Shown here in pieces: positions 1 through 8,793 of a stretch of DNA of 64,000 bases (position 1 is its first letter; each line of letters opens with the position of its first letter). The stretch covers positions 1 to 64,000 of the forward strand of contig CAIWTJ010000290.1 in NCBI GenBank assembly GCA_903915535.1, written 5' to 3'. The notes beneath the pieces are model-generated. The model saw nothing but the letters and a program-made list of their open reading frames with translations. It did no database searches and was not told where the DNA came from. A program made the translations under genes and the position numbers. This DNA comes from Enhydrobacter aerosaccus (GTDB lineage Bacteria; Pseudomonadota; Alphaproteobacteria; Reyranellales; Reyranellaceae).

Positions 1-407
1 ACCATATTCCCCATGGCTGCGAGGACGAGACCGGCGATCGCACGTTGCAGGAGCGCGCGCGCTGGCTGAAGCACTGCGACTTCTTCGTCGGCCTGTCCAG
101 CGGACTGTCGTGGCTGGCGTGGGCGGCGGGCTGTCCGGTCGACATGATCAGCGGCTTTACCCATCCGCTGAACGAATTCGAGACGCCCTATCGCGTGATC
201 AACTATCACACCTGCAACGGCTGCTGGAACGATCAGCACATCCGCTTCGACCACAAGGATTTCCTGTGGTGTCCCCGGCACAAGGACACACCCCGCCAAT
301 TCGAATGCACCCGGCTGATCACCGTCGACCAGGTGAAAGGTGCGATCGCCAGGATTCCAGCGTTCACCGCCCGGCAGCAGAAGCCTGCAGTCCGCGCCCG
401 CGCCTAA
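1..407 (+). CDS. Autotransporter strand-loop-strand O-heptosyltransferase (TibC/Aah family), C-terminal part, 5' truncated by window
   Basis: Open frame runs off the left edge (codons from nt 3). Contains FVGLSSGLSWLAWAAG, ISGFTHPLNEFETPYRVINYHTCNGCWND, DHKDFLWCPRH and RQFECTRLI, typical of bacterial autotransporter heptosyltransferases, with a four-Cys pattern CX2CX15CX11C. Confidence 0.9.
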   Translation, partial: HIPHGCEDETGDRTLQERARWLKHCDFFVGLSSGLSWLAWAAGCPVDMISGFTHPLNEFETPYRVINYHTCNGCWNDQHIRFDHKDFLWCPRHKDTPRQFECTRLITVDQVKGAIARIPAFTARQQKPAVRARA

Positions 408-642
408 ATTCCGACTCGTTCGGGCATAGGTCTTCGATCTCTCCCACGTTGGTCAACTGACGCACCCCGACCTGGGGAGCCTCTGGATTCCGCGGTCGCT
501 GCCCCTCCGGCGCCCCGTCCATATTCGGCGGGAACAAGCGCTCTCAATACAGACAATACGTAATCGCGGTTCTGCGATATCTCGACGAAACGATGCCCCC
601 CTAAACAAGTCACGCCGGTAAGTGCACTTGGAGGGGGTCCGA

Positions 643-3600
643 ATGTCCCAGATCGTCAGCAGCGGCCAGATCTACACCGTCTCTTCGAGCATCACTGACA
701 TCGGCGACATCGTCCTGAGCGGCGGCAAGGAGATCGTGGCCTCCGGCGGCGTCGCCAATGGCACAACAATCAACAGCGGCGGCTCGGCAACCGTTCTCGC
801 CGGCGGCGTAGCGAGCGGGACGGTCATCTCCGCCGGGGTGACAATCACCGTCAGCGGCGGCATCGCGAGCGGGACATACGCTTCCGGCGGCACCGTGAAT
901 ATCTCGAGCGGCGGCAGCGCCTTGGGCACGATCTTCAACGGCGGCACGGAAAATCTGGGCCCGGGCGTCGACAGCGGTGGATCGCTTGTCTACATGACCC
1001 AGAACATCTTTTCGGGTGGCGTTGCCAGGAACGACACCAACTACGGCGCCTCGCAACGGATCAACACCGGCGGCACCGCAATCGGCACCACTGTGTTCCT
1101 GGGCAACCAATTCCTTCAGGGCGGCACCACCACCGGCACCATCCTCAACGTCAGCGGCATCCAGTACATCTCGTCCGGCGGCGTCGCGAGCAACACCGTC
1201 GTGAACAAAGGCGGCACGCTCGAGGTCTTCGCCGGCGGCGCCTTCACCGGTGCGACCTTCAACGCCGGTGCGACCCTGGCGATCGCCTCAGGCTACAGCG
1301 ACCTCGGTCGCACCGTATCCAGCGGCATGACTGAGGCTGTCCTCTCCGGCGGCAAGACGAGCGGCCTGACGGTGCTCAGCGGCGGCACCGTGACGATCAG
1401 CAGTGGCGCCGTCGCCACCGATGCCAATGTGGCGACCGGCGGTCACGTAACCGTTCTGAGCGGCGGCACTTATGAGCTTACGCCCTTCGGCACGACCAGC
1501 GGTGTTACATTCAGTTCCGGCAGCATTCTGAAAGTCGCCTCCGGATACGCGATGAGCGGCCAGGAGATTGTCTCCGGCCAGATCCTCGCCATCGGCCCGG
1601 GTGCCAGTGCCTCCAATACCGTCGTCGACGCCGGCGCCATCCTGATGGTGTCGTCCGGCGGCACGGTCGACGGCATTGCCGTCGCCGCGGGCGGCACGCT
1701 CGAGCTCATGAGCGGCGCCGCCTACACCAATGCCACTTTCGCCTCGGGGGCGATCGTCGGCATCGGCTCCGGCTTTATCGACAGCGGCAGTCTGGTTCCC
1801 GGCAATGTCGGCGAGGTGATCTACGCCGGCGGCACCAGGATTGTCACGTCCGGCGGTACGGCGAGCGGCACGATCGTCAACAGCGGCGGTGTGGAGAAGG
1901 TGTCGTCGGGCGGCACAGCCAGCGGCATGGTCGTCAACAGCGCTGGCCTCGCAATCGTGTCGGCCGGCGGGACGGCCAACGGCACGCTCCTGACGGTCAG
2001 TGGCCTCCTCAGCAACGGCGGCACACTGAGCGGTACCGTCCTTAGCGGCCACTCCTACGTGTCCGTCACCTCGGGTGGGGCGGCGCTCGATACCGTGAAC
2101 TACGGCACCAGCGTCCTCGCCGTCTACGCGGGCGGCCGGGCGAGCGGAACGATCATCAACGATACCGCATCCGAATACGTTTCGGGCGGCACCGTGACCG
2201 GGACGACTCTCAACAGCGGCTACCAGAATGTCTACGTCGGCGGCGTCGCCAGCGCGACGACCATCAACAGCGGCGGCCTCCAACGGGTTAACTCCGGCGG
2301 CGTGGCAAGTGGCACGATCGTCAACAGCGGCGGCACCCTGGAAATGTTTGCCGGCGGCACGTACACCGGCGCGACTTTCAATCCGGGAGCCATCTTCGAA
2401 CTCGCTGCCGGCTACACCGACACCAGTGCCACCGTGGCGAGCGGCGTCACCGAGATCGTCCTCTCGGGCGCCATCGCTCAGGGCACAGCGATCGCTGCCG
2501 GCGGAACGCTGACGGTCAGCTCGGGCGGCGCCTTCCAGGTCTTCGCCGGCGGCTCCTACAGCGGCGTCACCTTCGCCTCGGGCGGCATTCTTGAGATCAT
2601 GTCGGGCTACGGTATGAGCGGCCTGGAGGTTACCTCGGGCCTGGTCGTCGACGCCGGTCCCGGCGGCACCGTCTCCAACACCGTCGTCGACTTCGGCGCC
2701 ACTCTGATGGTGTCGTCGGGCGCCACGGTCGACGGCATTACCGTCGCCTCGGGCGGCATCCTCGAGATCATGAACGGCGGCACCTACACCAACGCTACCT
2801 TCGCCTCGGGCGCCATCATCGGCATCGGCTCGGGCACCGTCGACAACGGAACACTTGTTCCCGCCGGTGTCACCGAAGCCGTCTACTCCGGCGGCAGCAG
2901 GAACGTCTCTGCCGGCGTTACCTTGAGCGGCGCTATCGTTCATACCGGCGGCAGGCTCTATATCCAGTCGGGTGCCAGCACAAGCAACACCTACGTCGAA
3001 GTCGGCGACTCGTTCGAGTATGTCTCTTCAGGCGGTGTCGCCTACGCCACGAGTGCTACAGGCGGCGGCCGGCAAACGGTGCTGTCCGGCGGCGTTGCCA
3101 GCAACTCATACTTCTTTAACGGCGGCGCGAACATCGTGTCCTCGGGCGGCATCGCGACTGGCACCGTCTTGGTCAACGGTGGTACCGAAAACCTGCGGGG
3201 CGGCCAGCTCATCGGCACGATCGTCAGTTCCGGGGGCGTCCAGAACGTCGGCGGCGGCGGGACATTTGGCACCGCAATCAGCGCAACGCTGCTTTCCGGC
3301 GGTGGCCAATGGGTGTTCTCGGGCAACATCGCCAGCAATACCACCGTCGGCAATGGCGGTACGGAAACGGTTTCCGCGGGTGGCACGACCATCGGCACGA
3401 TTCTTTCCGGCGGCACGGAGATCGTGTCGATGGGCGGCGTTGCCAGCGCCACGACTATCGGCAACGGCGGCATGCTCGTGGTGTCCGGCGGCGATACCAG
3501 CGGTACCGTCGTCAACAGCGGCGGCACCCTCGAAGCGATGGGCTATGCGACACTCGCGGGCACGACCTTCAACTCGGGCGCGGTCTTCGAGGTCGGCTCC

Positions 3601-5400
3601 GGCTACACCGATACCAACGGCACGGTCGCAGCCGGCGTCACCGAAATGGTGCTGTCCGGCGGTGCGGCAGACGGGACGGTCGTGCAAAGCGGCGGCATCC
3701 TCGAAGTCTTCTCTGGAGCCAGCTGGTCGAACGTCACGTTCCAGTCCGGCAGCATCTTCGAAGTCGGCTCCGGGCTTGTGATCAATGCCTCCGACGCTCC
3801 CGTCGGTGCCATGCTCATCGTCGCATCCGGCGGGGGCGTGAGCGGTCTCGGCGTGGGCACCGGCAGCACGCATACGGTGACCTCCGGCACTCTGGCCAGC
3901 AACACCATCCTCTCCAGCGGAGGCACACAAATCGTATCGTCGGGCGGCGTGGCAAGCGGCACGACAGTCAATGCCGGCGCAACATTCAGCGTCAGAGCCG
4001 GAGGAAGCGCACTCTCGACCGTCGTCAGCAGCGGCGGCCTCGTCAACGTTGGCTCCGGCGGAACCTGGAGCGGCACGACGGTATCGAGCGGCGGCAACGA
4101 ATATGTCTCGTCGGGCGGCGTGGCGAGCGGCACGGTGCTGGCCAACGGCGGCTGGCAGACGGTCTACAACGGCGGCAAGGCAAGCGGCACGGTCGTCAAT
4201 AGCGGCGGCATCGACGTCGTGCGCTCCGGCGGCATCATCAGCGGCGCGGCGGTCAACGGCGGTGGCTACCAATACGTATTCTCCGGCGGCCAGGCGGCAG
4301 ACACGATCGTGAGCAACGTCGGCAGGCAGCTCGTGTCGGCCGGCGGCTCTGCCTTGAGGACGATCCTGAGCAGCGGCGGCTGGCAGTACGCCTACGCCGG
4401 TGGCCTGGCGAGCGGTACCACCGTCAGCAGTGGCAGCTACGAAGTAGTGTCCTCGGGCGGCACGGCGAGCGGCAGCATCGTGAGCGCAGGTGGCTGGGAC
4501 TATGTGTTCAAAGGCGGTATTGCGAAAGGCACGGTAGCCTACAGTGGCGGCGTGGAGGTCGTGTCCTCGGGCGGCACGGCGAGCGGCACGATACTCAACT
4601 CGGGCGGCTGGCAGTACATATTCAACGGCGGCACGGCCAGCGGCACAGTCGCCAACACTGCGGGCGTGCTGGTGACCATGGCGGGCGCGCGCGCGTTCGA
4701 CACTCACGTGGCCACCGGCGCTGTCGATGTCCTGTCGTCCGGCAGCACGGATTCGGGCACGGTCGTGAGCCAGGGAGGCTGGCACTACATCCTCTCCAAC
4801 TCGGTCGCCAACGGCGCCACGATCAACGGCTATCAGGTCGTTTCCTCGGGTGGCGTGGCGAGCGGCACGACGCTGGGCAGTGCAGGCTGGCAGTTCATGT
4901 TCAAGGGCGGCACGGCCAGCGGAACGAACATCATCAGTGGCGGCGTGGAAGTCGTGTCGTCCGGCGGCCTGTCGGTAGACACCATGCTGAATTCCGGCGG
5001 CTGGCAATACGTCTCCAACGGCGGCGTGGGCAGCCACACGACGGTGACGAACGGCGGTAACGAAGTCATCGTGTCCGGCGGCATCACACGCAACGACGTG
5101 CTGAGCGCCGGCGGCTGGGAATACGCCTTCAACGGCGGCACGGCGAGCAACACCACGGTGAGCAGCGGCGGCGTCGAGGTCGTCTACTCCGGCGGCGTCG
5201 ACAGCGGCTCGGTCGTGCTGAACGGCGGCGGCGAATACGTGTTCAACGGCGGCCGGACAGAAGGCACCGTCGTGAACAGCGGCGGCGTCGAGTACGTGTC
5301 GGCGGGCGGCACGGCGCACAGCGCCACCGTGAACAGCGGCGGCAGGGAGTATATCTTCAACGGCGGCAGCGCCGGCGACACAACGCTGGCCGGTGGCACG
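643..5400 (+). repeat. Tandem protein-coding repeats (~60 nt period, degenerate), strand-loop-strand type
   Basis: Recurrent GGCGGC..GCGAGCGGCACG..GTCGTCAACAGCGGCGGC units across the ORF. Confidence 0.85.
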
Positions 5401-5769
5401 CTCGAGATCATGAGCGGTGGTACGGCAGGCACGAGCACCATCACCTTCGCGGGCGCGGGCACGCTCAAGATCGATCAATCGAGCAACTTCGGCACGCCGA
5501 CTGTCGCGGGTCTGTCCGACCCGGGAGAGGTTGTCGACTTCGCGGACATTTCCTACGGCTCATCGACCACGCTGGGTTATTCGGGCAACACATTGAGCGG
5601 CACGCTGACGGTCAGTGACGGCGTCCATACGGCCAGCCTGGCGCTGCTCGGCCAGTACGTCGTGGCAAACTTCAATCTCGCCTCCGATGGCCATGGCGGC
5701 ACGCTCGTCAGCGATCCTCCGTTGGCAGGCATGGACGGCCAGCCCTTCCTCACTCAACCCGCTCACTGA
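643..5769 (+). CDS. Giant autotransporter-passenger-like strand-loop-strand repeat protein (AIDA-type repeats), no beta-barrel seen
   Basis: ORF of about 1708 aa made of ~20-aa repeats of type SSGGxASGTxVNSGGxxxV. ATG at 643 has a strong SD (GGAGGGGG); the tracked GTG at 622 is less likely. Lies directly downstream of the heptosyltransferase. Confidence 0.9.
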   Translation: MSQIVSSGQIYTVSSSITDIGDIVLSGGKEIVASGGVANGTTINSGGSATVLAGGVASGTVISAGVTITVSGGIASGTYASGGTVNISSGGSALGTIFNGGTENLGPGVDSGGSLVYMTQNIFSGGVARNDTNYGASQRINTGGTAIGTTVFLGNQFLQGGTTTGTILNVSGIQYISSGGVASNTVVNKGGTLEVFAGGAFTGATFNAGATLAIASGYSDLGRTVSSGMTEAVLSGGKTSGLTVLSGGTVTISSGAVATDANVATGGHVTVLSGGTYELTPFGTTSGVTFSSGSILKVASGYAMSGQEIVSGQILAIGPGASASNTVVDAGAILMVSSGGTVDGIAVAAGGTLELMSGAAYTNATFASGAIVGIGSGFIDSGSLVPGNVGEVIYAGGTRIVTSGGTASGTIVNSGGVEKVSSGGTASGMVVNSAGLAIVSAGGTANGTLLTVSGLLSNGGTLSGTVLSGHSYVSVTSGGAALDTVNYGTSVLAVYAGGRASGTIINDTASEYVSGGTVTGTTLNSGYQNVYVGGVASATTINSGGLQRVNSGGVASGTIVNSGGTLEMFAGGTYTGATFNPGAIFELAAGYTDTSATVASGVTEIVLSGAIAQGTAIAAGGTLTVSSGGAFQVFAGGSYSGVTFASGGILEIMSGYGMSGLEVTSGLVVDAGPGGTVSNTVVDFGATLMVSSGATVDGITVASGGILEIMNGGTYTNATFASGAIIGIGSGTVDNGTLVPAGVTEAVYSGGSRNVSAGVTLSGAIVHTGGRLYIQSGASTSNTYVEVGDSFEYVSSGGVAYATSATGGGRQTVLSGGVASNSYFFNGGANIVSSGGIATGTVLVNGGTENLRGGQLIGTIVSSGGVQNVGGGGTFGTAISATLLSGGGQWVFSGNIASNTTVGNGGTETVSAGGTTIGTILSGGTEIVSMGGVASATTIGNGGMLVVSGGDTSGTVVNSGGTLEAMGYATLAGTTFNSGAVFEVGSGYTDTNGTVAAGVTEMVLSGGAADGTVVQSGGILEVFSGASWSNVTFQSGSIFEVGSGLVINASDAPVGAMLIVASGGGVSGLGVGTGSTHTVTSGTLASNTILSSGGTQIVSSGGVASGTTVNAGATFSVRAGGSALSTVVSSGGLVNVGSGGTWSGTTVSSGGNEYVSSGGVASGTVLANGGWQTVYNGGKASGTVVNSGGIDVVRSGGIISGAAVNGGGYQYVFSGGQAADTIVSNVGRQLVSAGGSALRTILSSGGWQYAYAGGLASGTTVSSGSYEVVSSGGTASGSIVSAGGWDYVFKGGIAKGTVAYSGGVEVVSSGGTASGTILNSGGWQYIFNGGTASGTVANTAGVLVTMAGARAFDTHVATGAVDVLSSGSTDSGTVVSQGGWHYILSNSVANGATINGYQVVSSGGVASGTTLGSAGWQFMFKGGTASGTNIISGGVEVVSSGGLSVDTMLNSGGWQYVSNGGVGSHTTVTNGGNEVIVSGGITRNDVLSAGGWEYAFNGGTASNTTVSSGGVEVVYSGGVDSGSVVLNGGGEYVFNGGRTEGTVVNSGGVEYVSAGGTAHSATVNSGGREYIFNGGSAGDTTLAGGTLEIMSGGTAGTSTITFAGAGTLKIDQSSNFGTPTVAGLSDPGEVVDFADISYGSSTTLGYSGNTLSGTLTVSDGVHTASLALLGQYVVANFNLASDGHGGTLVSDPPLAGMDGQPFLTQPAH

Positions 5770-5893
5770 TGGGAGCGCGATAAACACCGGCAATCGAAAA
5801 TGGCCTGCTCCATCCGGCGCACCGCAGACTTCAAGATGTTCAGGCGGCACTCGAGATCATCGGGACGCCCCCGCCCCGCCGCCGCCTTCGGCC

Positions 5894-5965
5894 TTACTTC
5901 ATCGTTGCAATTGCGAGCACCGTAGCGATGAGTATCCCAATCAAAATCAGCAAGGCTATATTCAT
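5894..5965 (-). CDS. Putative 23-aa single-TM small protein (MNIALLILIGILIATVLAIATMK)
   Basis: Not in the ORF track. ATG (revcomp at 5963-5965) preceded by GGGGAAGAT; almost entirely hydrophobic with a C-terminal Lys; stop TAA. Confidence 0.4.
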   Translation of the reverse strand: MNIALLILIGILIATVLAIATMK

Positions 5966-6025
5966 ATCTTCCCCATTGCCCGCGCGTCCTCAGGTGGATG
6001 CGAGCGGCTGTGCGCTTCGTGACCG

Positions 6026-6379
6026 TCACAACGTGCTTCCGGAGGACCCGAGGTCGAGTCGTCCGGCGATCTCGACCGCAAGACAGGTCGCCCGCTCGAG
6101 TTCCGATACGAGCCGCGCGATCGGCTCGGCCTTGCTCAGGCTTTGGCGGCCAAGCCGGTTGGCCGCAAACAACTGGCGCACGACGGGCACGAGATGAGAG
6201 AAGTCCTTCCCCAGGCCGTCGGCGGCAGTGTCCGAGAACGCTCTTTCCGCCCTCTCGACATTCGCCAGCAGCCTCGCCTTCACTTCCGGCGACGCACTGT
6301 CCGGACACTGATCGACACCAGCCAAAGCGAGGAGGTCCGCATCCAGCAGGCAATCGATCATTTCAGCGGCCGTCGTCAT
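6026..6379 (-). CDS. Hypothetical protein (117 aa)
   Basis: ORF with SD-like GGGGAG upstream, divergent from the crp-like gene; plausible helical protein. Confidence 0.5.
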   Translation of the reverse strand: MTTAAEMIDCLLDADLLALAGVDQCPDSASPEVKARLLANVERAERAFSDTAADGLGKDFSHLVPVVRQLFAANRLGRQSLSKAEPIARLVSELERATCLAVEIAGRLDLGSSGSTL

Positions 6380-6442
6380 TCGTCATGCTCCCCAGTCCCG
6401 ATTTCTCAGGCTCGGAATTTGCGGCCAATAGGGTTCGCGTTC

Positions 6443-6458
6443 AGTGGCAATTGCCACA
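6443..6458. promoter_or_regulatory. Palindrome AGTGG-CAATTG-CCACA, candidate Crp-family site
   Basis: Perfect 14-bp palindrome GTGGCAATTGCCAC at 6444-6457, 54 bp upstream of the crp-like GTG start. Confidence 0.55.
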
Positions 6459-6510
6459 CTGGGCGCGGCGGTGCAGAAGGGGTCTCGCCAACGTGGGGGA
6501 GGCAGAAATC

Positions 6511-7200
6511 GTGGCTGAAGCCTCAAATATCGGCCGCTTGCGGACGATATCGCTGTTCGAGGACCTGGCAGACCCCGATCTGAACCGGGTCGCGAGCTAT
6601 TGCGTCACCCGGACATATCCGAAGGGGAGCCAAATCCTGACCGAGGAGGACGAGAGCACCGACGTGCTCTTCATCCTCGAGGGAACCGCGCGCATCAGCA
6701 GCACGACACCCGGTGGAAAAGAGGTCATTTTCAGCGAATTGGGCGCCGGAGACATCACCGGGGAGTTCGCGGCCGTGGACGGTCTGCCGAGATCGGCATC
6801 GGTAAGCGCGCTCACCGATTGCCTGGCCGCACGAATGACGTCGGCAAATTTCATCAAGATGATGAATACGACACCGTCTGTGGCCACCAAGCTGGTGGAA
6901 CTGCTGGTGGTGAAGATCCGGCGCCTGTCGGAACGCGTGTTCGAGGTGAGTGCCCTCTCGGTGCGTGAGCGTGTCCGCCGCGAGCTGCTTCGCCTGGCGG
7001 CCGAAGGGACGCCCATGGGCAAAGGCGTCGTGATACGGCCCGCCCCTACGCATTATGAAATCGCCGCGCGCATAGGATCGCATCGCGAGGCGGTGACCCG
7101 CGAATTCAACCGCCTGGAGGAGAACCGGATTGTGGAAATCCGGCGGCGGCAGATCCGCATCGTCGACCTCGACCTCCTGAGATTCGACGAATCTACCTGA
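6511..7200 (+). CDS. Crp/Fnr family transcriptional regulator
   Basis: Cyclic-nucleotide-binding fold (GDITGEFAAVDGLPRSASV) and C-terminal HTH (THYEIAARIGSHREAVTREFNRLEENRIV). GTG start at 6511 with SD GGGGGAGG; the tracked upstream extension to 5998 is unlikely. Confidence 0.88.
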   Translation: MAEASNIGRLRTISLFEDLADPDLNRVASYCVTRTYPKGSQILTEEDESTDVLFILEGTARISSTTPGGKEVIFSELGAGDITGEFAAVDGLPRSASVSALTDCLAARMTSANFIKMMNTTPSVATKLVELLVVKIRRLSERVFEVSALSVRERVRRELLRLAAEGTPMGKGVVIRPAPTHYEIAARIGSHREAVTREFNRLEENRIVEIRRRQIRIVDLDLLRFDEST

Positions 7201-7206
7201 CGCGTG

Positions 7207-7222
7207 TGTGGCAAACGCCACA
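7207..7222. promoter_or_regulatory. Palindrome TGTGG-CAAACG-CCACA, candidate Crp-family site
   Basis: Same inverted repeat as at 6443; starts 7 bp after the crp-like stop codon. Confidence 0.55.
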
Positions 7223-7293
7223 GATGCCGTTCCCCCTACCTGCGACAGTCCGCCCGGGAAAGCCGTGGCAATCGCGGGAAGGGAAGACCGACA

Positions 7294-7488
7294 ATGCAGA
7301 CCGACATGCACCGGGACGGAGTTGGCCGAAACCTGTTCACCCGAATGATGGAAGCGCTCGGGTCACATTTCTTGAGGAAGCCGTCCGCTTTGGAGACGCG
7401 GCTCGAGCCGCTGCCCACCGACGCGCTGGTGCGGCCGTCCATGCACAACCGCGTAACGATCCAGATTCATCATGAAGATTGGCCCTGA
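7294..7488 (+). CDS. Small hypothetical protein (64 aa)
   Basis: ATG at 7294 with SD GGAAGGGAAG; the upstream GTG in the track is less likely. Confidence 0.5.
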   Translation: MQTDMHRDGVGRNLFTRMMEALGSHFLRKPSALETRLEPLPTDALVRPSMHNRVTIQIHHEDWP

Positions 7489-7498
7489 GCCTCGGTCA

Positions 7499-8596
7499 TC
7501 ACCCCGGAAGCAGATCGCCTGCTTGCAGCTCACTTACGGCGGCATCGATGCGCCGGACCGCGGCCCGCACCATTTCCAGGCCGCGGCGATTGCCGGTGTC
7601 CATGCCGCCCGTCGTGAAGATCGCGACGAACAGGCCGCACAGGACGGCGAAGCGATAGGCCTGCCAGCAATCGTCGAAGCTGAAGCCTGTCACACCCGTG
7701 CGCAGCAGCGTATCGTGATAGCGCCGCAGCAGCGCTTGCTCGGCCTCGCGTCGGTAGTCGGTCGGCACGCTGTTGCAGATCAGGTAGGCGACGTCGTAAA
7801 GCGGGCCGCCGCGGCCGGAGATCTGCCAATCGACCGCGGCTATTCCGTCTTCGCCCAGGGCCGGCCCGAAAAGCAGATTGTCGGCACGAAAGTCGCCGTG
7901 CACGAAGGTTCGCGCGCCCGAGGCCATCTGCTTGATTGCGCGGGCGGCAACGGGCGCCAGCGCCTCTGCCGTCCTTTTCGTATAGTCGCTGTAGCAATCG
8001 GCGAAATTGCCGAGGGCCGGCGCGAGGAAGGCCTGGTAGCCGCTTTGCAGGGCGGCGCCATACTGCGGACCGGCAAAATCGAACAGCGAGTCCATGTCGC
8101 CGGAATCGACCTTGCCCCACCAGGTGCCGTGCAGGCGCCCGAGCGCCGCAATCGCCGCCTCGGCTTGCGCCGGGGCGAGGCCCGCGACCTGATCGCCCAT
8201 CGTCGCGCCGCCCAGATCCTCGAGCAGCAGCAGGAAGCTCTGGTCCGGCATGTCGAGTTCGGCATGAAACAGGCGGGGCGTGCGGATCGGCGAGTACTGC
8301 GCAAGCTTCGTATAGAAGGCCACTTCGCGCGGGTAGAAGTACAGCGCGCGGGCGACACCGAGGTTCACCGGGTCGGTGGTCGGGAACTTGCCGATGAGGC
8401 TTGCCGGAGCGCCGCTGTCGGCCTTGTCATAGGTGATCGACAGTCGCGAGACATCGGCCATGATGCCGACACCCTCGCCCAGCTTGTCGGCGACGACGGC
8501 AGCGATTCTCGCGCTCGAAATCACGCCGCTGCGCCGCAGGACAGCATCGAGCCACTCGGCATTCATTGCCGTCGAATTCCTGGGCCAATCGGCCAT
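7499..8596 (-). CDS. Phosphotransferase family protein (aminoglycoside phosphotransferase/ecdysteroid-kinase-like fold)
   Basis: FVHGDFRADNLLF and AAVDWQISGRGGPLYDVAYLI kinase-like motifs. Confidence 0.82.
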   Translation of the reverse strand: MADWPRNSTAMNAEWLDAVLRRSGVISSARIAAVVADKLGEGVGIMADVSRLSITYDKADSGAPASLIGKFPTTDPVNLGVARALYFYPREVAFYTKLAQYSPIRTPRLFHAELDMPDQSFLLLLEDLGGATMGDQVAGLAPAQAEAAIAALGRLHGTWWGKVDSGDMDSLFDFAGPQYGAALQSGYQAFLAPALGNFADCYSDYTKRTAEALAPVAARAIKQMASGARTFVHGDFRADNLLFGPALGEDGIAAVDWQISGRGGPLYDVAYLICNSVPTDYRREAEQALLRRYHDTLLRTGVTGFSFDDCWQAYRFAVLCGLFVAIFTTGGMDTGNRRGLEMVRAAVRRIDAAVSELQAGDLLPG

Positions 8597-8793
8597 CTCG
8601 CCCCCGCCGCTGCAGTCTCAGCCAATCTGCGATCCATCAGATGGCCGGATGTTGAAAGGATTATTGCCGCGCAGTGCGGGTCGAACAAGCCAAGACCCTG
8701 GCAGCGCGTGGCAGCACCGTCGATGGCAAAACATTGCGCAAGACACCCGCAAAGCGGGCATGCACACTATAGCTTCGGGGGAGCATTCAAAGC

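Noticed and set aside
622-5400. CRISPR-like regular repeats
   Set aside because: Period and degeneracy follow protein-coding 20-aa units inside one intact ORF; no near-identical direct repeats with unique spacers.
1288-5478. Long minus-strand ORFs (551 and 790 aa) and extra plus-frame ORFs antisense or out of frame to the repeat gene
   Set aside because: Produced by the strongly biased GGC/AGC/ACG repeat codons; no family motifs, and they mirror the repeat periodicity.
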